Assembly (NCBI GenBank): GCA_947381965.1
Contig: CANCXX010000006.1
Span: 60,039-124,038 of the forward strand
Direction of reading: 5' to 3'
Length of the DNA stretch: 64,000 nt
Origin: an uncultured bacterium
Lineage (GTDB): Bacteria > Bacillota > Clostridia > Lachnospirales > Lachnospiraceae
Below the pieces are notes generated by a model. It saw nothing but the letters and a program-made list of their open reading frames with translations. It ran no database searches and was not told where the DNA came from. Below are positions 1 to 8,946 of the stretch, in pieces (the stretch's first letter is position 1; the number at the start of each line of letters is the position of its first letter). The position numbers and the translations under genes are program-made.

Positions 1-1
1 T

Positions 2-451
2 CTAAACCATCAAAGTTTCGTGATTTCTTCACAGCCGGCATTTGAAAGGGCAATTGCTGAAAAACAGTCTGTCTGTGCATTTATGTTTGACTTATCCGGC
101 TTAAAGTCCATTAATGACAGTTTTGGGCATACAGAAGGTAACTTTGCTATTCAGGTACTGGCCCACGCCATTGAAAATTCTGCCGGAAAAGAAGATATCT
201 GTTCCCGCCTAAGCAGCGATATATTTCAAATTCTGGGGATTGGATATACCCTAAAGCAGGCGGAACAATTTATTGAAAATGTACATAAGTATCTTGACAA
301 TTATAATAAACTTCACACCAAGGATTACCGCATCCTTACTAACTGCGGTTTCTGTTTTCGTTTTCCAGAAAAAGCCTCCGAATATGATGAAATGTATGAG
401 GAAGCCGGACTGTCTCTTTGCCAGAATAAGCAAAATAAAAAAACAGTTTAG
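2..451 (+). CDS. C-terminal part of a degenerate GGDEF-domain protein (5' end outside window)
   Basis: The frame is open from base 2, so this is the 3' part of a longer gene. The GTG at base 20 is unlikely to be the true start. The visible 149 residues form a GGDEF-like fold: the metal/substrate helix region reads FDLSGLKSINDSFGH, as in diguanylate cyclases. The catalytic GGDEF loop is replaced by RLSSDIFQI, so cyclase activity is probably lost and the domain may act as a GTP- or c-di-GMP-binding sensor, or in dimerisation. The upstream sensory domains are not in the window. It converges on the response regulator and shares its terminator. Confidence 0.75.
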   Translation, partial: LNHQSFVISSQPAFERAIAEKQSVCAFMFDLSGLKSINDSFGHTEGNFAIQVLAHAIENSAGKEDICSRLSSDIFQILGIGYTLKQAEQFIENVHKYLDNYNKLHTKDYRILTNCGFCFRFPEKASEYDEMYEEAGLSLCQNKQNKKTV

Positions 452-483
452 GGGAGGACTTCTATGCCTTCCCTTTAAACTGT
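443..483. terminator. bidirectional Rho-independent terminator
   Basis: ACAGTTTA (443-450) pairs with TAAACTGT (476-483), and the stem continues through GGGGAGG and CCTTCCC. There is an A-rich flank on the left and a T-rich flank on the right, so it can end transcription from both convergent genes. It overlaps the last codons of both. Confidence 0.7.
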
Positions 484-1931
484 ATATTTTTCCGGTACTC
501 AGTAGGAGAAACTCCGCAGGCTGCTTTAAATGTTTTCATGAAATGTTTTTCATTTTCATATCCCACATGCCCGCTGATGTCAATTACCTTCATATCCGTT
601 TCTTCCAGCAGCCGTTTGGCCTCTTCTATTCTGATTTCCTTGAGAAACGTCACAAAATTCTTTCCTGTATACTGTTTAAACACATATGAAAAAAGTGAAT
701 AATTCATTGAAATATGGTTGGACACTACTGCCATGTTTAAATCCTTTCCATAGTTTTCTCTTATATAACTAACAGCCTGAGAAACCTTTTGTTTATTTTT
801 ATAATCGTCAAACCGGCTGTTAAGTGTGTCGCAGAAATTAGTCAGCCATCCCAGCACCTCCGTTTTAAACTCTTCTAAACTGTTATAGCCGTATATTTCA
901 TAATAATCTCTGATTTCTTCCCTGTCTGTCTTTAATATACTGGCATAGGTTACAAGAATATCATCAAACATATACTGCATCCCCCACTCAAATTCCAAAG
1001 GATCATAGCTTCCCAAAGACGCATTTTTAAATATACGCTCAAGCTGGCGGACAGCATTTTCGTATTTATCCGTTCCAAGAAGCTGCACTATCTGCCCCAA
1101 AGCAGGTTTTTCCAAATGGATATCCGTGTTTTTCCTTTTATTAATTTCTTCATATTCCACTGACGGCTTTCCAAGATAAAATGCCTCTTTTCTGGCAGCC
1201 AAAGCCTGAGTATATCCCTTTTTTAAATTTTCGACTCCGCAAAGCAGTGAACTAATCCCCACATTTCTTCCTGCCAGCTCATCCTTAAGTAATACCGGAA
1301 GATAATCTGCATCCGTAATATATAATTCATTTTTCTCCACTGCATCTAAATGGATGAAAGGAGGGTTTTCTTCCCATTCATTCTGGCCTTCCCCTCCATC
1401 ATTGACAAGCACCATCAAGTATTCTCTTCCTAAAATTGTATCATTCCATTGTTTTAGCAGAAATTCCTTTTCATAATCCGGCAGCGTTTCATTCATAATA
1501 ATATACTTTAGCTGCTGGTATCCAAGGTTTCTGTCAAATATAGCGCTTTCCTTCTTTTTAAGCACTTCTGCATTTAATTTTTCCAGAACCTCTTTTACCT
1601 TTTCCCTCTCGACCGGCTTCAATATATATTCCCTGACTCCCATTCGCAACATTTCCACTGCATAAGAAAAATCATCATAACCACTGATCGCCACAGTAAG
1701 CGGTTTATGGGGCAGGCTCTGCATGGCTTTGACAAGAGCGATGCCATCCATTCTTGGCATACGGATATCTGTCAGCATTACATCCACTTCCTGCATCCTT
1801 AAAATTTCCAGCGCTATCTCACCATTACTGCATTCCAGAATATTATCCACAGGAACGCCGCTGCGTTGTACCATGGTTTTTATCCCCTTGCGAATCATCT
1901 TTTCATCTTCAACAATTAAAAGTGTCTTCAT
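462..1931 (-). CDS. YesN-type response regulator (REC + AraC HTH)
   Basis: Transcriptional activator partner of the kinase encoded just upstream. From the ATG at 1931 it has 489 residues. The N-terminal receiver domain has the acidic pocket E8/D9, phosphoacceptor D55 in LTDIRMPRMDG, and the lysine of YILKPVER. A long middle linker follows. The C-terminal ~100 residues form an AraC double helix-turn-helix with typical spacing (NYSLFSYVFKQYTGKNF then VGYENEKHFMKTFK). The longer frame to 1985 is not used: ATG 1931 has an AGGAAG Shine-Dalgarno and overlaps the kinase stop as ATGA, which indicates translational coupling. The likely target is the neighbouring sugar-uptake/phosphorylase locus; that is inference from position. 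Confidence 0.92.
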   Translation of the reverse strand: MKTLLIVEDEKMIRKGIKTMVQRSGVPVDNILECSNGEIALEILRMQEVDVMLTDIRMPRMDGIALVKAMQSLPHKPLTVAISGYDDFSYAVEMLRMGVREYILKPVEREKVKEVLEKLNAEVLKKKESAIFDRNLGYQQLKYIIMNETLPDYEKEFLLKQWNDTILGREYLMVLVNDGGEGQNEWEENPPFIHLDAVEKNELYITDADYLPVLLKDELAGRNVGISSLLCGVENLKKGYTQALAARKEAFYLGKPSVEYEEINKRKNTDIHLEKPALGQIVQLLGTDKYENAVRQLERIFKNASLGSYDPLEFEWGMQYMFDDILVTYASILKTDREEIRDYYEIYGYNSLEEFKTEVLGWLTNFCDTLNSRFDDYKNKQKVSQAVSYIRENYGKDLNMAVVSNHISMNYSLFSYVFKQYTGKNFVTFLKEIRIEEAKRLLEETDMKVIDISGHVGYENEKHFMKTFKAACGVSPTEYRKNIQFKGKA

Positions 1932-3733
1932 ACACTTCCTCTTCCTTCCTCCATAGGAATACGCACAATAATTTTTGTATAGCATCCCAGCTTTGATGCA
2001 ATTTGTATTCCATACTTTTCTCCAAAATTCATTTTAATCCTGTCCTGGACATTTTTAAGCCCTATGCCATTGCCTGACCCGCCAAACTCCTCCACTTCCC
2101 CGTTAATTTTCCGGTATAGCTCCCGGACCTCTTCTTCACTCATGCCCCTTCCTGCATCAGTAATCTCTATGGTACAGTCCTTTCCCTCAACAATTCCCTT
2201 GATATAGATATTTGTGTCTTCCGCCATCTGTTCAATACCATGATATATAGCGTTTTCTACAATTGGCTGCAAAGACATTTGGGGAATAGCCTGTTTCGAT
2301 ATAATTTCCGGCAGGTTAACAGACAGATAAATTTCATAATCAAACCTAAGATTGATCAGTCTTAAGTAATTTCGTATATATTCCAATTCCTCCTCCACTG
2401 TTACATTTTGGGAGGTCCACTTCATACCATAGCGTAAAAGCTTCCCAAGGGTGGTAATGGCATCTGATATATCATATTTTTCTTCTATCTCCGCCATCAT
2501 TTTAATGGACTCAAGCACATTATAAATAAAGTGCGCATTAATCTGGTTCTGAAGCGCCCTGATTTCCGTATTTTTCATGAGCAGCTCATGATTTAAATTA
2601 TCATCTGTAAGCTGTTTGATATTTACAAGCATTTTATTTATCTGACTGCCCAGCTCCCCCATCTCGTCTGTTCCGCAGTTTTCAATCACAACATCCAAAT
2701 CCCCATTCTGCACTTCTCTGATCGAGTGCAGAATATCGTAAAACTGTCCAAGCATTCCCTTGGCAACTTTATTTACCACAACAGCAAGCAAGGCCAGAAC
2801 ACAGATTGCTACAAAAATAAATTCCATATTTTGTTTATGGATTTTTTTCATATCTTTTGTATAGTCATTAACGCTAATCAATGCTCCATTTAACTCTTTG
2901 ATTTTCTGGTATCCCACAATCAGATTTTTTTCATCTGACATTTTGTGGTAAACATGAATATCCTCCTCCTGACCATTTTCTTCCACAATCTCTTTTACAA
3001 GGACTCTGTCTGCCTGAACATCTGACTGATCCGAAAAATAAAAATTACCCTTATCATCCACAAAACATGCCCATTCCTCCTTTGTGGAATCATATATCAG
3101 TGGAAACATCGTATCCATATACATGGCAGCTTCCAAAATACCGATCTCCCCCTGTCCGAACACTTTCATTGGTGTTATCAGTGACATAATCTTTCGGTCC
3201 CCCGATAACTGCCCATAATCGGAAAACAGCTTGTCCGTATAGCCATACTTCCATCCATAAAGATTATCATCGTGGGCAAAAGGCTGATTTTTCATTCTAT
3301 CCATCCGGTATATTACAGGCATCATTTCCTGCATATCCATACAGTCCACATAAACCCGCACCTGATAAAGGGAATTATTACTGTTAACCATTCTCTCCAA
3401 AGATGCCACATCCCTGTTGTAAAACGTAAGCAGCTGTTCAGTGGAATAGGTTTCACCCTTTTTTTGTGAAACAAGAAATTCCCTAAGCCCCTGATCACTT
3501 AAAAAAAACTGGGTAGACATATTGATTGAATCCACACTTGACACCGCCTGATCGTATCCCTTGCCTAATTTATAGTGCATGGCGCTTGATTTTTCCCTGA
3601 CCAGATTACTTTCCATGCTCTTAAAAAGCCACCCTGATAGCCCAGTCATAGGCAGTAAAACAAAAAACAGGCAGATTACCGTAAACTTCATATTTAGTTT
3701 TAATCCTTTCATCCTGCCTTTTCTGTTTTTCAT
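1928..3733 (-). CDS. YesM-type sensor histidine kinase
   Basis: Membrane sensor kinase of the LytS/YesM class, 601 residues from ATG 3733. That start has GAGGAG nine bases upstream; the alternative ATG at 3751 has poor spacing. A first membrane segment at about residues 15-40 is followed by a ~240-residue extracytoplasmic sensor region, a second segment at about 303-323, and a HAMP linker. The His_kinase domain has the phosphoacceptor in QNQINAHFIYN (about H401), an N-box (PIVENAIYHG) and a G-box (GGSGNGIGLKN). The preceding gene is a sugar-binding lipoprotein whose stop lies within 20 bases. In Firmicutes such trios sense extracellular oligosaccharides, and the lipoprotein may present ligand to the kinase. 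Confidence 0.92.
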   Translation of the reverse strand: MKNRKGRMKGLKLNMKFTVICLFFVLLPMTGLSGWLFKSMESNLVREKSSAMHYKLGKGYDQAVSSVDSINMSTQFFLSDQGLREFLVSQKKGETYSTEQLLTFYNRDVASLERMVNSNNSLYQVRVYVDCMDMQEMMPVIYRMDRMKNQPFAHDDNLYGWKYGYTDKLFSDYGQLSGDRKIMSLITPMKVFGQGEIGILEAAMYMDTMFPLIYDSTKEEWACFVDDKGNFYFSDQSDVQADRVLVKEIVEENGQEEDIHVYHKMSDEKNLIVGYQKIKELNGALISVNDYTKDMKKIHKQNMEFIFVAICVLALLAVVVNKVAKGMLGQFYDILHSIREVQNGDLDVVIENCGTDEMGELGSQINKMLVNIKQLTDDNLNHELLMKNTEIRALQNQINAHFIYNVLESIKMMAEIEEKYDISDAITTLGKLLRYGMKWTSQNVTVEEELEYIRNYLRLINLRFDYEIYLSVNLPEIISKQAIPQMSLQPIVENAIYHGIEQMAEDTNIYIKGIVEGKDCTIEITDAGRGMSEEEVRELYRKINGEVEEFGGSGNGIGLKNVQDRIKMNFGEKYGIQIASKLGCYTKIIVRIPMEEGRGSV

Positions 3734-3747
3734 ACGGCTGACTCTCC

Positions 3748-5364
3748 TCATTTTATTTTAAGTTTTTCCTTTGTCTCCTGCATCTGCCTGGTGCTTTCTT
3801 CCATCACAAGAGCAAATCCCATTTTTTCCCGCTCCTTTACAAACTCCGCCATTATCTGATCAAATTCTTCTTCTGTGGGCGCTAAAAGCAACTTGGGCAG
3901 CGTCCGGCTCCAAAGCTTTTTAATATTTACATCTGCATCTCCGGCTTTTGTATTTCTTTGGAAACTGATTTCATACTGGGGATAATAACTATAAGGATAA
4001 GTCCATTCTTCCAGCTGTCCATTAGGCATGGAAAGCGGTTGTCTCCACTTTAGCTGGACAGCATTGTCCTGAAACATCCAATAAGTATCATCCGCACCAT
4101 AAATGGCATTGTATGTTTTCCGATCACTGTTTAAAAGCTCTCTTATCTCTTCCTTTACTACCGGATGGCCGTCTTTCATATCATATGTAACGCCTTCTAT
4201 ACCAAGATAAGTCAGCTTTTGCCCTTCTTCGCTCATCAGATAGGAAATAAGCTGAATGGCTCTGTCCGGATTTTTACAGTTTTTTGATATTAAAGTAACT
4301 GTCCATCCATTAATTCCAACCCCTGGAAGCATTGGGGGATCTCCCAATGAATTTCTTGGTCCATCCACCGCAATATACACCCTCTCCGGATATCTTGCAT
4401 AAAGCTCCGTGTGATAGTCCGCAATATCCGTCCGCTGATACAACATACAAAAATACTGTCCCCTTGTCAGCTTTTCTGCCATTTGGGTCCGCTGGTCAAT
4501 AAAAATATCTTCTTTCAAATATCCCTCTGTTCCCAATTTTCTGAAAACCTTCAGCCATGAGATATACTCCGGGTCCGTATATCTGTCATAATATTTTCCA
4601 TCCTTCTCATAAGGAACCGCAAGAAAATTCTGCAAATCCTGGTCAAAAGATACGCATCCGGCGCTGTTAAACTCATGTGCCCCAATGGGAATTAAGGGAT
4701 AACCGTCCACCTCCGGGAACTGCTCCGCCGCTCTTTTTACCGCATCCATAAATCCTTCCGGTGTGGTCATATCCGGGCGCCCAAGCGCCTCATAAATATC
4801 CCTGCGTACAAGAAAAGTCTGGTTTGACGGAATATTATCATACTTTTCATAATCTGATGGAGAAAATGAAGAATTAGGATAACAATAAATATTTCCGTCT
4901 TCTCTTGTATACCATGAAACAACCTCCGGATCAGCCGCCTCCCAAAAATAAGGGTCGTATTTATCTGCAAGCTCATTTAGCGCATAAACCATCCCTCCGT
5001 CTATCATTTCATCTACCTGGTTTTCCCACCACCCTATGGTAATCATGTCCGGCAGCATATTAGAGGACATCAGCGCATTAAATTTTTCTTCCTCGTTTCC
5101 CATTGGGGAAAGGAAATTAATACTTACCCCTGTTTCTTCTGTAATTTTATCAGACACAACGTTACCGCCCCAGGGCGTATTATACCAAGTATAGTTTACG
5201 TACCAGTCCAGTGTGACAGGCGCTTTTTCATTATCCGCCTCCTGTGTCACTTCCCCGTTTCCCTGACTGCAGGAGGAAAAAGTAAACAGCATCCCCGTAA
5301 GAATCGCCATTCCTGCTCTCAGGTAAATTTTTCGTGCTTTATGTGACTTACCCTTTTTCTCCAT
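3748..5364 (-). CDS. extracellular solute-binding lipoprotein linked to the two-component system
   Basis: Family 1 (CUT1-type) binding protein, about 538 residues. The N-terminus has basic residues, a hydrophobic stretch and a lipobox ending FTFSSC, so it should be anchored to the outer face of the membrane. Starts at 5382 (GTG), 5370 and 5364 are possible; none has a strong Shine-Dalgarno, and 5364 is chosen because a GGGG run sits nine bases before it. Length and the WYVNYTWYN start resemble LplA/YtcQ-like proteins. It lies after the permeases but has its own promoter and is followed directly by the kinase, so it may serve sensing as well as, or instead of, transport. Confidence 0.85.
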   Translation of the reverse strand: MEKKGKSHKARKIYLRAGMAILTGMLFTFSSCSQGNGEVTQEADNEKAPVTLDWYVNYTWYNTPWGGNVVSDKITEETGVSINFLSPMGNEEEKFNALMSSNMLPDMITIGWWENQVDEMIDGGMVYALNELADKYDPYFWEAADPEVVSWYTREDGNIYCYPNSSFSPSDYEKYDNIPSNQTFLVRRDIYEALGRPDMTTPEGFMDAVKRAAEQFPEVDGYPLIPIGAHEFNSAGCVSFDQDLQNFLAVPYEKDGKYYDRYTDPEYISWLKVFRKLGTEGYLKEDIFIDQRTQMAEKLTRGQYFCMLYQRTDIADYHTELYARYPERVYIAVDGPRNSLGDPPMLPGVGINGWTVTLISKNCKNPDRAIQLISYLMSEEGQKLTYLGIEGVTYDMKDGHPVVKEEIRELLNSDRKTYNAIYGADDTYWMFQDNAVQLKWRQPLSMPNGQLEEWTYPYSYYPQYEISFQRNTKAGDADVNIKKLWSRTLPKLLLAPTEEEFDQIMAEFVKEREKMGFALVMEESTRQMQETKEKLKIK

Positions 5365-5414
5365 AGCCATTAACCCCGACACTTAATTCTCTAACAAGAC
5401 ATCTTTTATTTTTT

Positions 5415-5443
5415 ATTATATATAAAAACGAACTATAGTGCAA
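5415..5443 (-). promoter_or_regulatory. promoter for binding protein-kinase-regulator unit
   Basis: On the minus strand a perfect -10 TATAAT (5420-5415) lies 17 bases from a weak -35 TTGCAC (5443-5438). The expected start of transcription is near 5408. This separates the regulatory trio from the permease operon. Confidence 0.5.
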
Positions 5444-5453
5444 GAATACAGCA

Positions 5454-5487
5454 AACCGTTTTCCGGAATATGCGCCAGAAAACGGTT
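5454..5487 (-). terminator. hairpin terminator after the permease genes
   Basis: A perfect 10-bp stem, AACCGTTTTC with GAAAACGGTT, encloses a 14-base loop, 37 bases past the permease stop. The tail is only moderately T-rich, so termination may be partial. Confidence 0.5.
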
Positions 5488-5523
5488 GTACTGTCAGCCC
5501 AAGGGCCTGGATGCTTTATAACA

Positions 5524-6351
5524 CTACTCTTTTACACTGCCTGCCGAAATACTGCTGATAATATATTTTGAGCAGAAGCAGAATACAATCAGAATTGGAA
5601 TAACTGAAACTGCAACAGCCAAATAAGTTGCCCCCTGATTGGTTGCAATGTCCTGGGAAGCGTTTAAAGAAGCCATCATCACAGGCAGGGTAAACTTTTT
5701 CGGTGAATTAAGTAAAATCATCGGCACAAGGTAAGAGTTCCAGTTCCCGATAAATCCGCCAATTGCCATGGTAGCCACACCTGGAATCATTATGGGGAAT
5801 ACAATCTTATGGAAAATACCAATTTCCTTTGCCCCGTCAATTCTCGCTGCTTCCAGTAAAGCCATTGGCAAAACAGACTCTAAATACTGCTTTAAGAAAA
5901 ATACGGTACCTGGCGCTGCAATTGCCGGGATAATTAATGGAATATAGGAATCCATCAATTTCATAGCAGATATCAGATTGTAAAAACCAATCAGACTCAG
6001 CTGTCCGGGTATCATCATAAAGATTACAATTGTATAAAAGACAACGCTTTTTCCTTTAAATTTATATACTGCAAGTGCATAAGCGGTCAGTGCGGAAAAA
6101 TAGGAAGTTAAAATTGTTGCAGGGAGTGCAACCTTAAAGCTGTTCCACAAACCCAAAAACAAGTTGAAATATCCCCAAACAGCATCCCAGTTTTCCTTAA
6201 GGCTTTTTCCTGGAAGAAGGGTAAAGGATGTCATAATCTCTCTTCCGCTTCTGGTAGCATTGACAATCATGAGCAGAAAGGGGAGCATACAAATCACTGC
6301 CAAAAAACTTAACACCAGATATAAAACACTTTTTTTAATCTTCGTTGCCAT
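5524..6351 (-). CDS. carbohydrate ABC transporter permease (MalG/LplC type)
   Basis: Inner-membrane subunit of a CUT1 sugar importer, 275 residues, with about six hydrophobic segments. The EAA loop that contacts the ATPase is readable as LLEAARIDGAKEIGIFHKIV. GGAGGG precedes the ATG by seven bases. Its stop-start distance to the partner permease is three bases, so they are co-translated. No ATPase is encoded nearby; such systems usually share a generic MsmK-type ATPase. Confidence 0.9.
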   Translation of the reverse strand: MATKIKKSVLYLVLSFLAVICMLPFLLMIVNATRSGREIMTSFTLLPGKSLKENWDAVWGYFNLFLGLWNSFKVALPATILTSYFSALTAYALAVYKFKGKSVVFYTIVIFMMIPGQLSLIGFYNLISAMKLMDSYIPLIIPAIAAPGTVFFLKQYLESVLPMALLEAARIDGAKEIGIFHKIVFPIMIPGVATMAIGGFIGNWNSYLVPMILLNSPKKFTLPVMMASLNASQDIATNQGATYLAVAVSVIPILIVFCFCSKYIISSISAGSVKE

Positions 6352-6354
6352 ATT

Positions 6355-7275
6355 TTATCCCTCCTTCTTATTCATCACTTTAAATTGCACTACGGATACG
6401 ATCAGTATCAGAATAAACAATACATAAGCGATTGCGGAAGCATAACCAACCTGTTTTGGTCTGGTGGCAAATCCGAATTTGTACAGATACATAATTACTG
6501 TTTGAGTGGAACCGGAAGGATTTCCGTCTACCGTACCAATCAGATATGGCAGGTCAAACATCTGCAGTCCTCCAATCAGCGAAGTAATTGTCACATATAG
6601 CAAAATAGGACGAAGAAGCGGAAGGGTAATATAATAAAAACTCTTCCAGCGTCCTGCTCCGTCAATTGACGCTGCCTCAAAGTAGTCTTTGTTAATTCCC
6701 TGTACCCCTGCCATCAACATGATAAATGAATTTCCAAACCACATCCATGTCTGTATAACAGAAATCACCAACGGTGCTGTGGAAGGCAGACCCAGCCAGT
6801 CAATAGGCGAACTTACCCCAAAATTAGAAAGGATCTGATTAAAGGTTCCATATCTCCAGTCCAGCAGTGTTTTAAACAGGAAAGAAACAGAGGTGGCTGC
6901 AATAATGTTAGGCAGATAATAAACTGCTCTGAAAAATCCCAGCCCTTTTATCTTAAACTTGATATCACTGAACGCAATCGTCAGCAGAAATGCAATTCCA
7001 AGCTGCAATACAATATTTACACCCCAGATTTTCACCGTATTCCAAAGGGAAATCCAGAAATACTTATCCTGCAGCACGCGGATATAGTTTTTTAATCCAA
7101 TATAATCAATGTCCCCAAAACCTTTATAGCTTGCAAAAGAAAGCTGCAGAGTGCGGAATACAGGATATACACTGAAAATCAGGAATACTGCTACAAAAGG
7201 CAGTATAAATAAATAAGCCATATGATTATAATTTCTTTTTTTCTTTGGTTTAGTCATGGATTTACTTTCAGCCAT
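6355..7275 (-). CDS. carbohydrate ABC transporter permease (MalF/UgpA type)
   Basis: Second CUT1 permease subunit, 306 residues, with a positively charged N-terminus (KPKKKRNYNH) and six hydrophobic segments. The EAA loop reads YFEAASIDGAGRWKSFYYITLP. A G-rich Shine-Dalgarno (GGGGGG) lies seven bases before the ATG. It sits between the binding protein upstream and the MalG-type partner downstream, as is usual for these importers. Confidence 0.9.
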   Translation of the reverse strand: MAESKSMTKPKKKRNYNHMAYLFILPFVAVFLIFSVYPVFRTLQLSFASYKGFGDIDYIGLKNYIRVLQDKYFWISLWNTVKIWGVNIVLQLGIAFLLTIAFSDIKFKIKGLGFFRAVYYLPNIIAATSVSFLFKTLLDWRYGTFNQILSNFGVSSPIDWLGLPSTAPLVISVIQTWMWFGNSFIMLMAGVQGINKDYFEAASIDGAGRWKSFYYITLPLLRPILLYVTITSLIGGLQMFDLPYLIGTVDGNPSGSTQTVIMYLYKFGFATRPKQVGYASAIAYVLFILILIVSVVQFKVMNKKEG

Positions 7276-7324
7276 ATGCTTACCCCCCTTAGTGGTCTTT
7301 ATTTTTCCAAAATGCCGTTAAATC

Positions 7325-7352
7325 AGAGTGAAGGGCAAAAACCCTTCACTCT
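7325..7352 (-). other. intercistronic hairpin between binding protein and permease genes
   Basis: AGAGTGAAGGG and CCCTTCACTCT form a perfect 11-bp stem with a six-base loop, 22 bases after the binding-protein stop. No T-run follows on the minus strand. It is more likely an mRNA-stabilising or partially terminating structure that raises binding-protein over permease level than a full terminator. Confidence 0.6.
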
Positions 7353-7374
7353 TTAGATAAAAACATTCTTTTTC

Positions 7375-8844
7375 CTATCTCTCAATGGTAAGGTCAGGAT
7401 AAGTGGCAGCCACTGCATCATAAAACTCATCAATAGCCTCTTCCTTTGTCTTCTCACCTTTCTGTACAGCAGTAATTGCATTGCCCCATGCGCCGTCAAT
7501 TGCAGTATCATACTCAGTAACATTGGACAAGTTAATGCCTTCCGCCTGCTCCAGCCAGAATTTATAAAGCTTCTGTCCGCCATAGGTTTCATTTCCATCA
7601 TCACTGTGCTTTTCAAGGGCAGAAATCAAAGATACGGTATCTCCCTGGGATGTCTCAATCCACCAGTCGGCGGTTTCTTCATTTAATGTACAGAATTTTA
7701 CAAACTCCCATGCAAGTTCTTTATTCTGTGACTGTTCGCTGATACCTATGTATGTTCCGCCATCATAACCATAATCGGGGCCGGAGCATACCCCCCATGA
7801 ACCTGCAGTATCTTCCACATGATCTCTTAATGTGAGCACGCCCCATGCAGGAAGTCCAAATGCAAATACTTCTGCTGTCTCGTCAGAATAATTTTCAACG
7901 TTTGCGTTAAAGTTTTCCTCATCCCATACATTCAAAAGAGGATTTCCTTCCTCGTCCGTATCCCAGACACCATCCTGGATATCCGCACTTAAAATCGGAA
8001 CCGGACCTCCCATTGCCTGATACCAGGGAGCTGCCCACTGGGTTGCATATGCAGTCAAATCATCCTGATATAAACGGACAGCCAAATCCATATAATCGTA
8101 TCTCTGCTGATCCACATTCAGTTTGCCGTCAATTACCCAGGAGCTTTGGCCTTTAAAGTGCTGTACTTCCGCTGTAGAAGCAAAAATACGGTATCCGGCA
8201 TCTTTTAAGGTATTTCCGGTTTCAATAATCGTGTCATAATCTGCAAAGAGTTTCCCAACTTCCTCCGGGTCAGAGTAACCAAATACTTTTTCTGCAATGT
8301 CTCTTCTGTAGAAAATTCCAATAGGGGTAATCTGATAAGAAATTGCCCTTTGGATTCCTTCTGAGTCCTGACCTACCTGCCAAACATAATCCACAATTTT
8401 ACCTTCATAATCCTTTGCTCCAAACTCGTCCAGATTAGCGAAAAACTCTGCTTCATACATAGAGCCAAGCATTTTAGGCTCGCCTACGATAATATCAACA
8501 CTGCTGTCGCCGCCAAGTAAGGCAGTTTCAACCTTTGTAGGATAATCACCGGGAGCATAAATGACTGTCTCCACCTCCACATCCGGATATTTCTCCTGAA
8601 AATGGTCTGCAAAGGTTTTTAAATCGTCTGCCAGGGTCCAGATAACCAGTTTTCCACTAAGGTCAGAAGGTGTCTCTGTACTTTCTCCACCTGAGGAAGC
8701 TTCCGTCTCATTTCCTGAATCAGACTCGCTTTTTGTGTCTGCTCCGCCATCAGAAGCGCCTTCTCCACCGCCGCCTCCACATGCTGCAAGTGAAAAAGCC
8801 ATAACGCCTGCTAACAGCAATGCTGTCAACTTTTTAAGTTTCAT
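7375..8844 (-). CDS. carbohydrate ABC transporter substrate-binding lipoprotein
   Basis: Family 1 extracellular binding protein, 489 residues from ATG 8844, which has AGGAGG eight bases upstream; the longer frame to 8871 lacks such a signal. The signal peptide ends in a lipobox (FSLAAC) followed by a glycine/serine/acid-rich linker of about 45 residues. The mature protein begins with the usual GKLVIWTLADDL strand. It follows the two phosphorylase genes and precedes the two permeases, so it is the likely receptor for the oligosaccharide that those enzymes degrade. Confidence 0.92.
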   Translation of the reverse strand: MKLKKLTALLLAGVMAFSLAACGGGGGEGASDGGADTKSESDSGNETEASSGGESTETPSDLSGKLVIWTLADDLKTFADHFQEKYPDVEVETVIYAPGDYPTKVETALLGGDSSVDIIVGEPKMLGSMYEAEFFANLDEFGAKDYEGKIVDYVWQVGQDSEGIQRAISYQITPIGIFYRRDIAEKVFGYSDPEEVGKLFADYDTIIETGNTLKDAGYRIFASTAEVQHFKGQSSWVIDGKLNVDQQRYDYMDLAVRLYQDDLTAYATQWAAPWYQAMGGPVPILSADIQDGVWDTDEEGNPLLNVWDEENFNANVENYSDETAEVFAFGLPAWGVLTLRDHVEDTAGSWGVCSGPDYGYDGGTYIGISEQSQNKELAWEFVKFCTLNEETADWWIETSQGDTVSLISALEKHSDDGNETYGGQKLYKFWLEQAEGINLSNVTEYDTAIDGAWGNAITAVQKGEKTKEEAIDEFYDAVAATYPDLTIER

Positions 8845-8864
8845 AACTTTATCCTCCTTTTTTT

Positions 8865-8901
8865 GAAACATTTCGCTGTTTCCTAATGTAAGTTCATTAT
8901 A
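8865..8901 (-). promoter_or_regulatory. promoter and candidate operator of the binding-protein gene
   Basis: A minus-strand -10 TATAAT lies at 8901-8896; the matching -35 is only T-rich. Just downstream, GAAACA (8865-8870) and TGTTTC (8877-8882) form an inverted repeat with a six-base centre, placed where a repressor would block transcription. The regulator is unknown. Confidence 0.4.
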
Positions 8902-8946
8902 CTTTTAGCGGGAAACCAAAAAAATTATCCATTTTTTAAAAAGGTG

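Noticed and set aside
273-689. 138-residue plus-strand frame across the GGDEF and regulator ends
   Set aside because: It crosses the bidirectional terminator and overlaps two real genes; composition is not protein-like.
3734-3751. ATG 3751 as start of the sensor kinase, overlapping the lipoprotein stop as ATGA
   Set aside because: The ATG at 3733 has a much better spaced GAGGAG, although coupling at 3751 cannot be fully excluded.
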